NCBI RefSeq assembly: GCF_900170025.1
Contig: NZ_FWEX01000006.1
Coordinates: 2,819,236-2,883,235 of the forward strand
Length of the DNA stretch: 64,000 bases
Origin: Nitrospira sp. ND1
Lineage (GTDB): Bacteria > Nitrospirota > Nitrospiria > Nitrospirales > Nitrospiraceae
Reading direction: 5' to 3'
Within the stretch, counting starts at the first letter, position 1, and the number at the start of each line of letters is the position of its first letter. Shown here piece by piece: positions 32,748 to 43,638 of this stretch. The position numbers were made by a program, and so were the translations under genes. Below the pieces are notes generated by a model that did not search any database, was not told the origin of the DNA, and saw only the letters and a program-made list of their open reading frames with translations.

Positions 32748-35700
32748 ATGAATGTACCAGGGCTTCCTCCCAAACAAGGGTTATATGATCCTCAGCACGA
32801 AAAAGATGCGTGCGGGGTCGGGTTTGTCGTCGATATCAAGGGCCAGCGCTCGCACCAGATCGTGCAGCAGGGCCTGCAGGTATTGGAGAGTCTGACTCAT
32901 CGAGGGGCGCAAGGCTGCGATCCCTGCACCGGCGACGGCGCAGGCATTCTCCTTCAAGTGCCGCATGAGTTTTTTAAGCGCGCGGCAAAAGACTGCGGGA
33001 TCAAGCTGCCCGGCGCGGGCGAGTACGGCGTGGGTATGGTGTTCCTGCCGCCCGATGCCGATGCCCGTGTGCAGTGCGAGACGGTGTTTAACCGCGTCAT
33101 CAAAGACGCCAACGCCAAGTTGCTCGGCTGGCGCGATGTGCCGGTCAAGAGCGACGCAATCGGTGAGCTGGCTCGCACGACCGAACCATTCATGCGGCAG
33201 GTGTTCATCGCCCGGGGAATTTTCACGGACGACGAATTCGAGCGCCGTTTGTATGTGATCCGGAAGTGCGCAGAGCGGGCGGTGCGGGAATCCGCCATCG
33301 AAGGGCGTGAGTACTTCTATATCCCGAGCCTGTCCAGCAGCACCATCGTGTATAAGGGGCTGTTACTTCCGCATCAGATTCCCCAGTACTATCAAGACCT
33401 GACCGACAGCAGCGTGACGAGCGGCCTGGCCCTCGTGCACTCGCGATTCAGCACGAATACCTTCCCGACCTGGCCGCTGGCCCATCCCTATCGCTACATT
33501 TGCCACAACGGCGAAATCAACACGTTGAAGGGCAATGTGAATTGGATGCGCGCACGGCAAGGGCGGCTGAACACCGAACTGTTCGGCGAGGACATGCAGA
33601 AACTGTTTCCCATCGTGTACGAGAACCAGAGCGATTCGGCCTGTTTGGACAACGCGCTCGAATTTCTGGTGCTCGGCGGGCGGTCGTTGCCGCACGCGAT
33701 GATGATGTTGATTCCCGAACCCTGGGTCGCCAATCCGCAGATGGACCTGGATCGCCGTGGATTCTACGAGTACCACGCGGCCATGCAGGAACCCTGGGAC
33801 GGACCGGCGGCCGTTTGCTTTACCGACGGCAAGCTGATCGGCGCCACGCTGGATCGGAACGGACTCCGTCCGTGCCGCTATCAGGTGACCACCGACGGTC
33901 TGGTGGTGCTGGCGTCCGAAGCGGGCGTGCTTCCGATGGACCCGCAGCGGATTCGTCAGAAGGGCCGTTTGATGCCAGGACGGATGTTCCTCGTGGACAC
34001 CGTGCAAGGCCGCATCATCGACGACGAAGAAGTCAAAGCCGATATCGTGCGTCGCAAGCCCTATCGTTCCTGGGTGGCTCAATATCGGATTTCGCTCGAT
34101 GAGTTGCCGGATCCGATCAACGTGCCGCAGCCTGATCATCCCACGATCCGGCAGCGCCAGCAGGCGTTCGGCTACACCGTCGAAGAACTGAAGATGGTCA
34201 TCACGCCTATGGTGGTGGAAGGGCAGGAAGCGATCTCGTCGATGGGCACGGACACGCCGCTGGCGGTGTTGTCGGATCGGCCGCAATTGCTGTTCAAATA
34301 CTTCAAGCAACTGTTTGCGCAGGTCACGAATCCGCCGATCGATCCGATCCGCGAAGAACTCGTGATGTCGCTCACGACCAGCATCGGGCCCAAGCCCAAT
34401 CTGATGGATGAAAATCCGGAGTCCTGCCGGCGTATCCGGGTGAAGCAGCCGATCCTGACGAACGCCGATCTGCAGAAGATCCGCGAGATTAACGACCCCA
34501 ATTTCAAGAGCAAGACGCTGAAGATGTTGTTCCGCGTCGCCGAAGGCCCGGAAGGGTTGGGCGCGGCGGTGGACGATCTCTGCCGCCAGGCCTCGCAGGC
34601 GATTCGTGAAGGATACAAGTTCCTCATCCTCAGCGACCGCGGGGTCAATGCGGACTACGCCCCGATTCCGAGTCTGCTCGGCGTCGCGGCGGTGCACCAT
34701 CACCTGGTGCGGGAATGCACGAGAACCGAAGTCGGCCTGACGGTGGAAACCGGCGAGCCGCGCGATGTCCATCACTTCGCTTGTCTGATCGGTTTCGGAG
34801 CCGGGACGGTGAATCCCTACCTGGTGTTCGAGTCGCTGGTGGACTTGGAGCGTGACGGCTATTTCCCCGAAGGGCTCGACGCACCGACCGCGGAAGGCAA
34901 GTTCATCAAAGCCATTAACAAAGGCTTGCTCAAGATTTTCTCGAAGATGGGCATCTCCACGGTCCAATCCTATTGCGGCGCGCAGATTTTCGAAGCGATC
35001 GGACTCAATCACGAATTGATCGACCGCTATTTCACCGGCACGCCGTCGCGGATCGAAGGCATCAGCATCCGCGAAATCGGTGAAGAGACATTGCGCCGTC
35101 ACCGCGTGGCCTACGAGCCGGCCCCGATCCGGCAGTTGGATTTCGGCGGCGAGATTCACTATCGCATCCAGGGCGAGCACCATAACTGGAATCCGGACAC
35201 CATCTATAAGTTGCAGCATGCGACGAAGAATAACGACCCCAAGACCTTTGCCGAGTTCTCCCAATTGGTGAACGACGAAAGCAGGCGCCGGTCGAATCTG
35301 CGCGGTCTGCTGGAGTTCAAGTTCCAGCCTGAGGCGATTCCCCTCGACGAGGTGGAGCCGGCGAAGGACATCGTGAAGCGCTTCACGACCGGCGCGATGT
35401 CGTTCGGGTCGATCAGCAAAGAGGCCCACGAGACGCTGGCGATCGCGATGAACCGGCTGGGCGCGAAGAGCAACACCGGCGAAGGCGGCGAAGATCCCGA
35501 GCGGTTTGCGCCGCTGCCGAACGGCGATTCCAGAAACAGCTATATCAAACAGGTGGCGTCGGCACGGTTCGGAGTCACGAGCCACTACCTCGTGAATGCC
35601 AAGGAACTCCAGATCAAGATGGCCCAGGGGGCCAAGCCGGGTGAAGGCGGACAGCTTCCCGGTCATAAGGTGGATGAGAACATTGCGCGACTGCGGTATT

Positions 35701-37268
35701 CGACACCGGGCGTGCAGCTGATTTCCCCGCCGCCGCACCATGACATTTATTCGATCGAAGACCTGGCGCAGCTGATCTTTGACTTGAAGAATGCGAACTC
35801 CGATGCGGCCGTCTCGGTCAAGCTGGTCTCTGAAGTCGGAGTGGGCACGGTGGCCGCCGGTGTGGCGAAGGCCCATGCGGACAAGGTCCTGATCAGCGGC
35901 GACTCCGGCGGAACCGGGGCTTCTCCGCTCTCGTCCATCAAGTATGCCGGTGTGCCCTGGGAACTGGGATTGGCGGAAACGCATCAGACGCTCGTCCTCA
36001 ACGACCTGCGCGGCCGGATCCGGGTCGAAACCGACGGCCAGATGAAGACCGGACGCGACGTGGCCATTGCCGCCCTCTTGGGCGCGGAAGAGTATGGATT
36101 TGCGACGGCCCCGCTCATCATCGAAGGCTGCATCATGATGCGGAAGTGCCACCTCAATACCTGCCCAGTCGGCATTGCCACGCAGGACCCGGTGTTGCGC
36201 AAAAAGTTCACCGGCCAGCCGGAACATGTCGTCAATTTCTTCTTCTTCATCGCGGAAGAGTTGCGGCAGATCATGGCGAAGCTGGGATTCCGGACCATCA
36301 ACGAGATGGTCGGCCGCGTGGACAAACTGAAGATTCACAAGGCCGTCGAACATTGGAAGGCCAAGGGGCTGGATTTGACGCCGCTGCTCAAGATGCCGGA
36401 AGTCGGTCCTGAGGTTTCCCGCTACTGCGTGCAGAAGCAGGATCACGGGATTGCGGACATTTTGGATCGGAAGCTCATTGAGCAATGCCGACCGGCGATC
36501 GATCGCGGCGAAAAGGTCACGCTCGAACTGCCGATCCGGAATTTGAATCGCACCGTCGGGACGATGCTCTCCAGCCAGATCGCAAAGAAATACGGCTTGG
36601 AAGGGTTGCCCGCCGATACGATTACGATCAAGTTCAACGGGTCAGCCGGACAATCGTTCGGAGCCTTTCTCTCGCGCGGCATCACGCTGGTGCTGGAAGG
36701 TGAGTCGAACGATTACATCGGCAAGGGCCTCTCGGGCGGCAAGATCATCGTCTTCCCGCCGAAGAACGCGATTTACACGCCGGAAGAAACCATCCTGGTC
36801 GGCAATACCTCCCTGTACGGTGGAACGCAGGGCGAAGCCTATTTCTACGGCATGGCCGGGGAACGGTTCGCGGTGCGGAACAGTGGCGTGAGGGCTGTCG
36901 TCGAAGGGACCGGCGACCATGGCTGCGAATACATGACCGGCGGCGCGGTGGCGGTATTGGGCCGCACGGGCAGGAATTTCGCCGCGGGTATGTCCGGCGG
37001 CGTGGCGTTTGTGCTGAACGAACTGGATAAATTCCAGTCGCGCTGCAACCTGGGCATGGTGGAGTTGGAGCAGGTCACGAGCGACGACGATAAAAAGTTG
37101 TTGCACGACATGATCACCTCCCACTTCATGTATACCGGCAGTCGGAATGCCAAGCGTATCCTGGATGGCTGGGAAGTGATCCTGCCGAAGTTCGTGAAGG
37201 TGATGCCGATTGACTACAAGCGTGTGCTGGCCGAACGGAAAGCGGCGGCGGCTAAAGTAGCCAAGTAA
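32748..37268 (+). CDS. gltB: Glutamate synthase, large subunit
   Basis: The protein has 1506 residues from the ATG at 32748; a TTG ten codons upstream is less likely. It turns glutamine plus 2-oxoglutarate into two glutamates. The N-terminal Ntn amidotransferase begins at Cys22 in DACGVGFV after a short propeptide. The FMN-binding synthase domain (about 800-1200) includes [27 protein letters not shown] and [13 protein letters not shown]. The 3Fe-4S cysteines are Cys1128, 1134 and 1139 in [12 protein letters not shown]. The C-terminal GXGXG beta-helix domain follows ([16 protein letters not shown]). gltD follows after 86 bases. The pair assimilates ammonium with glutamine synthetase. Confidence 0.97.
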   Translation: MNVPGLPPKQGLYDPQHEKDACGVGFVVDIKGQRSHQIVQQGLQVLESLTHRGAQGCDPCTGDGAGILLQVPHEFFKRAAKDCGIKLPGAGEYGVGMVFLPPDADARVQCETVFNRVIKDANAKLLGWRDVPVKSDAIGELARTTEPFMRQVFIARGIFTDDEFERRLYVIRKCAERAVRESAIEGREYFYIPSLSSSTIVYKGLLLPHQIPQYYQDLTDSSVTSGLALVHSRFSTNTFPTWPLAHPYRYICHNGEINTLKGNVNWMRARQGRLNTELFGEDMQKLFPIVYENQSDSACLDNALEFLVLGGRSLPHAMMMLIPEPWVANPQMDLDRRGFYEYHAAMQEPWDGPAAVCFTDGKLIGATLDRNGLRPCRYQVTTDGLVVLASEAGVLPMDPQRIRQKGRLMPGRMFLVDTVQGRIIDDEEVKADIVRRKPYRSWVAQYRISLDELPDPINVPQPDHPTIRQRQQAFGYTVEELKMVITPMVVEGQEAISSMGTDTPLAVLSDRPQLLFKYFKQLFAQVTNPPIDPIREELVMSLTTSIGPKPNLMDENPESCRRIRVKQPILTNADLQKIREINDPNFKSKTLKMLFRVAEGPEGLGAAVDDLCRQASQAIREGYKFLILSDRGVNADYAPIPSLLGVAAVHHHLVRECTRTEVGLTVETGEPRDVHHFACLIGFGAGTVNPYLVFESLVDLERDGYFPEGLDAPTAEGKFIKAINKGLLKIFSKMGISTVQSYCGAQIFEAIGLNHELIDRYFTGTPSRIEGISIREIGEETLRRHRVAYEPAPIRQLDFGGEIHYRIQGEHHNWNPDTIYKLQHATKNNDPKTFAEFSQLVNDESRRRSNLRGLLEFKFQPEAIPLDEVEPAKDIVKRFTTGAMSFGSISKEAHETLAIAMNRLGAKSNTGEGGEDPERFAPLPNGDSRNSYIKQVASARFGVTSHYLVNAKELQIKMAQGAKPGEGGQLPGHKVDENIARLRYSTPGVQLISPPPHHDIYSIEDLAQLIFDLKNANSDAAVSVKLVSEVGVGTVAAGVAKAHADKVLISGDSGGTGASPLSSIKYAGVPWELGLAETHQTLVLNDLRGRIRVETDGQMKTGRDVAIAALLGAEEYGFATAPLIIEGCIMMRKCHLNTCPVGIATQDPVLRKKFTGQPEHVVNFFFFIAEELRQIMAKLGFRTINEMVGRVDKLKIHKAVEHWKAKGLDLTPLLKMPEVGPEVSRYCVQKQDHGIADILDRKLIEQCRPAIDRGEKVTLELPIRNLNRTVGTMLSSQIAKKYGLEGLPADTITIKFNGSAGQSFGAFLSRGITLVLEGESNDYIGKGLSGGKIIVFPPKNAIYTPEETILVGNTSLYGGTQGEAYFYGMAGERFAVRNSGVRAVVEGTGDHGCEYMTGGAVAVLGRTGRNFAAGMSGGVAFVLNELDKFQSRCNLGMVELEQVTSDDDKKLLHDMITSHFMYTGSRNAKRILDGWEVILPKFVKVMPIDYKRVLAERKAAAAKVAK

Positions 37269-37270
37269 CC

Positions 37271-37298
37271 GTGAAACGTGATGCGGTGTTCGTGAAGC
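37271..37298. repeat. Degenerate GTGAAAC/GTGAAGC heptamers
   Basis: GTGAAACGTGATGC, then GTGAAGCGCGTGCGTG lie between gltB and gltD, a further site of the heptamer family. Confidence 0.45.
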
Positions 37299-37354
37299 GC
37301 GTGCGTGATTGAAAAGTCTTGAACGAGATACGAACGACGAAAGACGATTAAGCG

Positions 37355-38788
37355 ATGGGTGATCCAAAAGGCTTTCTAAAATACGCGCGTGAGGGACCGA
37401 AGCGGAAACCGGTCGAGTTGCGTGTGCTCGATTGGAAGGAAATGTACGAGCCGATCGCTGAGGACAAGCTTAAGGTCCAGGGCGCCCGTTGCATGGATTG
37501 CGGTGTGCCCTTTTGTCAGGGCAATACCGGTTGTCCGGTCGTGAACCTGATCCCGGAGTGGAACGATCTCGTCTACCGCGGGCGCTGGAAAGATGCGCTC
37601 AAAGCCCTGCACACCACGAATAATTTTCCCGAGTTCACCGGTCGGCTCTGCCCCGCGCCCTGCGAAGGGGCCTGCGTATTGGGTATCAACAGCGATCCCG
37701 TGTCGATCCGTGTGCTGGAATGGAACATCATCGACCGTGGCTTCAACGAAGGCCTGGTCGAACCGGCCATGCCGGTCAGAAAAACCGGCAAGACCGTCGC
37801 GATCATCGGTTCAGGACCGGCCGGTTTGGCGGCGGCGCAACAGCTGGCGCGGGCGGGACACACGGTGACGGTGTTCGAGAAGTCCGATCGCATCGGCGGG
37901 TTGTTGCGCTACGGGATTCCCGATTTCAAAATGGAAAAGTGGGTGATCGACCGGCGGCTGGAACAGATGAAGGCCGAAGGGGTGGAGTTCAAGACCGGCG
38001 TCACCGTGGGTAAAGATATGACTGGCGAGCAGTTACGCCAACAGTTCGACGCAGTCGGGCTGACCATGGGCGCCGAGATGGCGCGTGACCTGCCGGTCCC
38101 CGGTCGGGAACTCAAGGGCATCCATTTCGCCATGGAGTATCTGACCCAACAAAATAAGCGAACGGCAGGCATTTCCGTCTCCGAGGAACCAATCACCGCC
38201 AAGGGCAAACGGGTCATCATCATCGGCGGCGGCGATACCGGGTCCGATTGTCTGGGAACCGCACATCGTCAGGGGTGCAGCGAAGCCCACCAGTTTGAAG
38301 TGTTGCCGGAGCCGCCCCCGTCGCGTTCGACTTCGACGCCCTGGCCGCTTTGGCCCATGCAACTCCGCACGTCGCATGCGCACGAAGAAGGCTGCGATCG
38401 CCAGTGGAGCGTCTCCACCACCAAGTTTACCGGCCATAACGGCCATGTCACCAAGCTGCATGCCAATCGCGTCAAGTTCGAGGGCGGCAAGTTCGTGTCG
38501 ATGCCGAATACGGACTTTGAATTGGATGCGGACCTCGTGTTGCTCGCCATGGGTTTCACGGGCCCGGTCAGAAACGGTTTTCTCGACAGCCTCGGCGTCA
38601 CCTATGATGCGCGCGGTTGCGTCACCGTGGACGACAACTTCATGACCAACCTCGACGGCGTCTTTGCCGGCGGCGATACCAAGCGCGGCGCCTCCCTCAT
38701 CGTCTGGGCCATCGCCGAAGGGCGCAAGATGGCGGCAGGCGTGGATAAGTATCTGCAAGCGAATAAGTCTGTGAAGACTGGCCGCTGA
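37355..38788 (+). CDS. gltD: Glutamate synthase, small subunit
   Basis: The protein has 477 residues. N-terminal cysteine clusters for the two 4Fe-4S centres are visible: ARCMDCGVPFCQGNTGCPV and RLCPAPCEGACVLG. An FAD-binding GSGPAGLAAAQQLARAG follows near residue 150, the NADPH-binding IIGGGDTGSDCLG near 290, and the closing GVFAGGDTKRGASLIVWAIAEGR. It passes electrons from NADPH to the large subunit. A copy of the palindromic repeat begins at its stop codon. Confidence 0.97.
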   Translation: MGDPKGFLKYAREGPKRKPVELRVLDWKEMYEPIAEDKLKVQGARCMDCGVPFCQGNTGCPVVNLIPEWNDLVYRGRWKDALKALHTTNNFPEFTGRLCPAPCEGACVLGINSDPVSIRVLEWNIIDRGFNEGLVEPAMPVRKTGKTVAIIGSGPAGLAAAQQLARAGHTVTVFEKSDRIGGLLRYGIPDFKMEKWVIDRRLEQMKAEGVEFKTGVTVGKDMTGEQLRQQFDAVGLTMGAEMARDLPVPGRELKGIHFAMEYLTQQNKRTAGISVSEEPITAKGKRVIIIGGGDTGSDCLGTAHRQGCSEAHQFEVLPEPPPSRSTSTPWPLWPMQLRTSHAHEEGCDRQWSVSTTKFTGHNGHVTKLHANRVKFEGGKFVSMPNTDFELDADLVLLAMGFTGPVRNGFLDSLGVTYDARGCVTVDDNFMTNLDGVFAGGDTKRGASLIVWAIAEGRKMAAGVDKYLQANKSVKTGR

Positions 38789-38887
38789 AAAATCCTCCCA
38801 GCCTCGTCTCGCTTCGCTCAAACCCTCAACGTACCTCAACCCGTACGCTTCGGGCTTTTGCTCGCTGCGGCCTAGCTGGATAGGCTA
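38788..38887. repeat. Palindromic intergenic repeat, copy 3 (degenerate ends)
   Basis: In reverse orientation this segment contains the family core (ATCCAGCTAGGCCGCAGCGAG) and a CGTACGGGTTGAGGTACG region followed by GAGCGAAGCGAGACGAGGCTGGGAGGATTTTTC. The terminal inverted repeat is largely lost on one side. It lies directly after gltD and marks the left flank of the Hachiman island. Confidence 0.65.
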
Positions 38888-39105
38888 TTAGAGCGGCCTG
38901 GGCTGCATAAAGATCCTTCGTTGAGACCCCAACCCGGCTGCTAATTGTCCTCTGATCCGCTAGAATGGCGCCGTGCATCAATGATGTTCTAGGCAAATTC
39001 AGCGGACCGCAAAAGTTTAGAAAGGACTCCCGCTACATTTTCTGCGGCTCTCGCCAGCGTGCCAAAACCGCAATCAGGATCGCGGTTTATTGATCGGGGG
39101 ACGAC
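38888..39105. other. Upstream region of the Hachiman operon
   Basis: No gene. A -10-like TAGAAT occurs at 38961-38966, without a convincing -35. The base composition and short A/T-rich patches differ from the flanking glt genes. The GTG start of hamA is preceded by a G-rich stretch (TCGGGGGACGAC). Confidence 0.4.
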
Positions 39106-39888
39106 GTGGGGCTGTATGAGAGGTGGTGCAAGTCCACAAAAAAAACGGACAAGCGCAAGCACTACTGGACCTATGTTGAGAAGGATGGCGGCCGCATTGA
39201 GATCCGCAATGATCTCGCCGAAACCATCCGCTCGCACTACGACCGACTCGAACGCATCGCCGAGGATGTAAATCGACTTGGATACAAGGTCGCCAGTGGA
39301 ATACTCAGCACGGCAATGCCTCAAACTGCCAAGGGCCGTTCCGGCGACTTCGGCGAAATTCTCGCGACCGAACTGGTCGAGGAAGAGATCGGGCTTCGAG
39401 TCCCCGTGCGTCGTCTCCGTTACAAGGACGGCCGTAACATGGCCATGCGCGGTGACGACTTCATCGGTGCTGGATACGATGGAGACGGCGAGAAGCTCTG
39501 GCTCCTGAAGGGTGAGGCCAAGAGCAACAAGGTACTCGGCAAGGCCACGATCATGAGCGCCCGCAAGGTGCTCAACCGCGACAATGGCCGTTGTACGCCC
39601 GACTCACTGCTGTTCGTCGCCAATCGCTTGTTGGAGAGTAATGACCCGGTGGACAACGAGCTAGGCCGCAGCCTTCGTGACGAAGTAGGTCTAAAGTCCC
39701 TCCGTGCCGATCGCATCGACCACATGCTCTTTACGGTGTCTGGTAACGGTCCCCACGCCTCGCTGGAGAAGGACCTCGACACCATCGGGACCAACCGGGA
39801 CCATTATGTCGTGAACATCCACGTCGAAGACCACCAAGACTTCATCGCGGCCATGTACCTGGAGGCAGAAGACCTTGGAGACGATTGA
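39106..39888 (+). CDS. hamA: Hachiman anti-phage system protein HamA (DUF1837 nuclease)
   Basis: The protein has 260 residues, GTG start, with an in-frame stop 15 bases upstream fixing the N-terminus. The DUF1837 core shows GDFGEILATELVEEEIG at 80-96 and a PD-(D/E)xK-like site: Asp117/118 in RGDDFIGAG, then GEAKSNK with Glu137 and Lys139. In studied Hachiman systems HamA is the effector that degrades DNA once released by HamB, and these are the positions expected for catalysis. The stop overlaps the start of hamB. The assignment rests on family motif plus the neighbouring helicase. Confidence 0.82.
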   Translation: MGLYERWCKSTKKTDKRKHYWTYVEKDGGRIEIRNDLAETIRSHYDRLERIAEDVNRLGYKVASGILSTAMPQTAKGRSGDFGEILATELVEEEIGLRVPVRRLRYKDGRNMAMRGDDFIGAGYDGDGEKLWLLKGEAKSNKVLGKATIMSARKVLNRDNGRCTPDSLLFVANRLLESNDPVDNELGRSLRDEVGLKSLRADRIDHMLFTVSGNGPHASLEKDLDTIGTNRDHYVVNIHVEDHQDFIAAMYLEAEDLGDD

Positions 39889-42800
39889 CGAACTGACGGC
39901 GTTCCTGACGACTGCGACCGTAGACGGTATCCTTGGGCGTCTCCTCTATCGTGGCGCGGCCTGGTCGCTCATGCGGGCAGAGGGCAAACTGCCGCCCAAT
40001 GCGCCGCCCCTTGGGGGGGCAATTGACACTGATCTCGCCGAACACGGCTTTGCCCTGCTCCGAGGCGCGATGGCCCTGCGTGCTCAAGCTGGTGCTTCGG
40101 AGCTGACCAGCAAGGCTTTCGAGCGTGCTGCCAATGCGTTTGAAGCCCTAGTGCGCAACGCTGACCCCGAGGCGCCTGATCGCGGGTTCCGCCGTACCAT
40201 AGCCGCCTGTGCGTACCATCTGGCCGGCTTCTCGGCCGTCGCCTATTCGCTCTTCAACGAGACGGCAGGCGACCTCAACACATCGCCGGGCGAAAAGGCG
40301 ATCCGCCATCTGATCCTGCGAGATCTTGACCAGTTGCGTGGCTTCGTTCGCGGATGGCTGGACGACGAGGCTCATGGTGACGAGCAGATCGCTCAAGCCT
40401 TGCGGGGCGAAGAACCCGACGTTGACGAGGTGCTGTCGACCATCCTCAATACGACGATCTGTCGGGCCCTGCTGTTCTTCGATTTCGCGCTTGAGACGGG
40501 CGAATACCAGCCGATTGAAAGCGCACGGGCTTTGCTTGCCACGGCAGTTAGCCTGGCAGACAACGCTGGGAATGTTCCGCTGTGGTGGATTTCGAACCTC
40601 TGCCGCCACCTAATCGACGATCTGTGGCAGCACTCGTTGCACCAGAACCTGCCGACCGAGCCGCCCAAAGGCACAGAGGAAACATATCCGGACCTGCGGC
40701 GACTGTTCATTTCTTCGCTCTATGCTCGCAAGACTTCGGAGGTGGAGCTATGGCCGTCACAACGTGAAGCCGCCCGACGTTCCACGGACGTCACGGACGA
40801 TTTAGTCGTTGCCCTACCAACTAGCGCGGGAAAGACTCGGGTGGCTGAGATCGCCGCCCTGATGACCCTGTCCTACGCACGACGGGTGCTGATCGTCACG
40901 CCGCTGCGCGCCTTATCGGCTCAGGCCGAGAGGTCCTTCAGAAAGACCTTTGCGCCTCTCGGCTTCAAGGTCTCCTCGCTCTACGGCGCCAGCGGCCTTT
41001 CGGCCGGTGATGAAGACGCTCTACGCATCTGCGAGATCATAATTGCGACGCCCGAAAAGCTCGACTTCGCACTAAGAAGTGATCCGTCACTGATCGACAA
41101 TGTAGGGCTTATCGTCCTCGATGAAGGGCACATGATCGGTCCGAGTGAGCGCGAAATCCGCTACGAGACTCTGGTGCAGCGTTTACTTCGGCGTTCAGAC
41201 GCGGCCGAACGCCGGATCGTCTGTCTTTCCGCAATCTTGCCGAGCGGCGACGAACTCGACGACCTCACGGCCTGGATTCGTGCCGACGAACCAGGTGAAC
41301 CGGTGCGTTCTGGCTGGCGTCCCACGCGACAGCGGTTTGGTGCGCTCACTTGGCGCGGCAAGGACGCGCTCCTACAGTTCGACCTCGACGACGATGGTCC
41401 TTTTCTCGACAGGTTCGTTGTGGAGAAACCAGCGCTAGGGACGGAGCGGAAGCCTTATCCACGGGCGAACTCCCATCTAGCTTTGTTCGCAGCATGGGAG
41501 TTCGCGAGGCAGGGCAAGCGCACCCTGATTTTCTCCACCCAGGCGAACTGGGTCGAGGGGTATGGCAAACAGGTCGTGGATCTTTGTAAACGCGGTTATC
41601 TGGACTCGTTGCTAGATGACAAGATGTCGATCGCCCGCGCTCTGGAGGTCGGCAAGGAATGGCTAGGCGAGGATCATCCCGCTGTGGCTAGCCTGAAGGC
41701 GGGCGTCGCAATCCACCATGGCCGACTCCCGAGCCCGTTCCTGCGTGAGCTGGAGATTCTTCTGTCCGAGGGCGTGCTGAAGGTGATCGTCGCCTCGCCC
41801 ACGCTCTCGCAGGGTCTCAACCTCAACGCCGCTGTCCTGCTGGTGCCCGCGCTCCATCGGTCGAGCAAGAAGATCAAAGGCGAGGAGTTCGCTAACGTTG
41901 CTGGCCGTGCGGGTCGTGCGTTCGTCGACGTCGAGGGGCTGATCGTCCATGTTATGTTCGACAAGATTAGATGGCGCAAGAAAGAATGGAGGGGGCTGGT
42001 CGCCTCCGCCAAGGCTCGCACGCTAAAAAGCGGTCTTATCCAGATCGTTGCTGAGATTCTTAACCGTCTGACGCGCGAGGGTGTTCTGGATCGAGAGGAC
42101 GCTTGGGAATATCTCGCCAATTCCCGCGAAGCCTGGCGATCGCCTGACGAAGAAGCTGTGGTGGCTGATCGTCTGACTCCTGCCGTGGAATACAGTGCGG
42201 AAGACGATGCCGAAGAAGGCAGTAGCGGCGACGAAGAGGATAGCATCGACGAAAGGCCTCTGTCCCATCTCGTCGAACGCCTCGATTCAACCGTGTTTGG
42301 TCTGATCGAAGCATTGGATGCTGATCGAGCTGACCTACCGAAGCTCTTGGACGAAGCACTTAAGGGATCGCTCTGGGCTCGTCAGATCGCCCGTGAAGAA
42401 GAGGATGTCGCCCCTCTGCACAGAAAGGTGCTCGGCGCACGCGCCGACCTCATCTGGAGGACGACCATAGCGCAAGCACGGCGCGGACATTTCGCTATGG
42501 GAGTCGGGCTAGAAGCTGGCCTAACCATCGACGCCATGGCCGACGAGTTGGCCGAACTTGTCGACCGGGCCGACGCCGCCGCGCTGGGCGGTGACGTCGA
42601 CGAACTCGCCCACGCGCTTAGCAGTCTCGGCGAACGCCTTCTATTTATGCGGCCATTCATCCCCGACAAGGCGAACGCGTTGCCGGAAAATTGGAAGGCT
42701 ATCCTTCGCAGTTGGGTGTCCGGGGAGGAAGTCTCCAAAATCGGACAGCAGAACATGCGGTCAGTCGAAGAGTCCTTCACCTATCGCTTAGTCTGGGCGC

Positions 42801-43378
42801 TGGAAGCCGTTCGCACCCGTAGAATGTCCCTTGGTTGGTCGCCGGAAACGGTGGCGGGCGGCGCAGCGGCTGCGATCGAAACCGGCGTCCCGCAGTTCAT
42901 GATGGCGATGCTGATCCGCGCGGGCCTTCCGTCAAGGCGGGCGGCTATGGCGGCGATCGAGAATGCGAAGCCTGTCTTCGTCACGCCTGCGGAGATGCGG
43001 GCGTGGCTCGAGTCCGACGAGATCACAGCCTACACCGACGCTGGCGGGTGGCCCACGGCCGACACCGCCGCACTATGGGCACGATTCCGAACCGAAGCCC
43101 TCAACGTCGGCATTCAGAAATGGTCAGTCGAACACTACAAGCGGTTGCTCGACGCTGAGGCCCCCCCGCCCTCCGGCCTCTACCGCATCGTCACCGACGA
43201 GGGTGATGGACGGACTTGGCTCACAACCCCCGACTACCAACCGGTCGCAGCATTCAAGAAGCCAGCTGTCGACCCTAAACCCAGCCTCTTCTCGGGCCGG
43301 CTGCCAGAAAAGGGTAGGCTCGTGGAAGCCTTGCGCGTCGGCCGCGGAAAACTGAGCTGGCCGCGCGCCGATCCGTAA
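39875..43378 (+). CDS. hamB: Hachiman anti-phage system helicase HamB
   Basis: The protein has 1167 residues. TTG start with GGAGG nine bases upstream, overlapping hamA by 14 bases, so the genes are translationally coupled. About 310 helical residues precede the SF2 helicase core: Walker A PTSAGKT at 315-321, DEGH box at 416-419 (a DEAH variant), SAILPSG near 452, SPTLSQGLNLNAAV and motif VI NVAGRAGRA at 674-682. An acidic insert (EDDAEEGSSGDEED) lies near 775. A helical C-terminal part of about 400 residues ends with a proline-rich tail. HamB senses abnormal or invading DNA and controls HamA. Confidence 0.85.
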   Translation: METIDELTAFLTTATVDGILGRLLYRGAAWSLMRAEGKLPPNAPPLGGAIDTDLAEHGFALLRGAMALRAQAGASELTSKAFERAANAFEALVRNADPEAPDRGFRRTIAACAYHLAGFSAVAYSLFNETAGDLNTSPGEKAIRHLILRDLDQLRGFVRGWLDDEAHGDEQIAQALRGEEPDVDEVLSTILNTTICRALLFFDFALETGEYQPIESARALLATAVSLADNAGNVPLWWISNLCRHLIDDLWQHSLHQNLPTEPPKGTEETYPDLRRLFISSLYARKTSEVELWPSQREAARRSTDVTDDLVVALPTSAGKTRVAEIAALMTLSYARRVLIVTPLRALSAQAERSFRKTFAPLGFKVSSLYGASGLSAGDEDALRICEIIIATPEKLDFALRSDPSLIDNVGLIVLDEGHMIGPSEREIRYETLVQRLLRRSDAAERRIVCLSAILPSGDELDDLTAWIRADEPGEPVRSGWRPTRQRFGALTWRGKDALLQFDLDDDGPFLDRFVVEKPALGTERKPYPRANSHLALFAAWEFARQGKRTLIFSTQANWVEGYGKQVVDLCKRGYLDSLLDDKMSIARALEVGKEWLGEDHPAVASLKAGVAIHHGRLPSPFLRELEILLSEGVLKVIVASPTLSQGLNLNAAVLLVPALHRSSKKIKGEEFANVAGRAGRAFVDVEGLIVHVMFDKIRWRKKEWRGLVASAKARTLKSGLIQIVAEILNRLTREGVLDREDAWEYLANSREAWRSPDEEAVVADRLTPAVEYSAEDDAEEGSSGDEEDSIDERPLSHLVERLDSTVFGLIEALDADRADLPKLLDEALKGSLWARQIAREEEDVAPLHRKVLGARADLIWRTTIAQARRGHFAMGVGLEAGLTIDAMADELAELVDRADAAALGGDVDELAHALSSLGERLLFMRPFIPDKANALPENWKAILRSWVSGEEVSKIGQQNMRSVEESFTYRLVWALEAVRTRRMSLGWSPETVAGGAAAAIETGVPQFMMAMLIRAGLPSRRAAMAAIENAKPVFVTPAEMRAWLESDEITAYTDAGGWPTADTAALWARFRTEALNVGIQKWSVEHYKRLLDAEAPPPSGLYRIVTDEGDGRTWLTTPDYQPVAAFKKPAVDPKPSLFSGRLPEKGRLVEALRVGRGKLSWPRADP

Positions 43379-43638
43379 ATGGGAAACGCAAGAATGAAAG
43401 TGTGAGGTTGTGGCCTGACTGTGCATCTTGTTGAGCAGGGAGAATAAAGTAATCAGGCTGCTGTGTCTCTAAGAACCGGTGATAAATGGTCGATAGGGCG
43501 CAACTCACTGGACTACCCTCGATTATGAAGTACTGCTCACGATCATTGAAGGTGTGGTGAGCGTGTAGAAAATGGCAGACTCGGTTCTTATTTGGATCCG
43601 CCTAAGCATTGTTACGCGCCCGAGGAAGGAGATAGTAC
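43379..43638. other. Intergenic, nothing recognised
   Basis: About 260 bases of lower GC between hamB and the broken HNH gene. No gene, repeat or terminator was recognised. Confidence 0.4.

Noticed and set aside
33363-36485. Minus-strand open frame of about 1040 codons opposite gltB
   Set aside because: It mirrors the codon pattern of gltB, has no ribosome binding site or domain, and its composition (very His/Arg/Asp-rich) is that of an antisense shadow.
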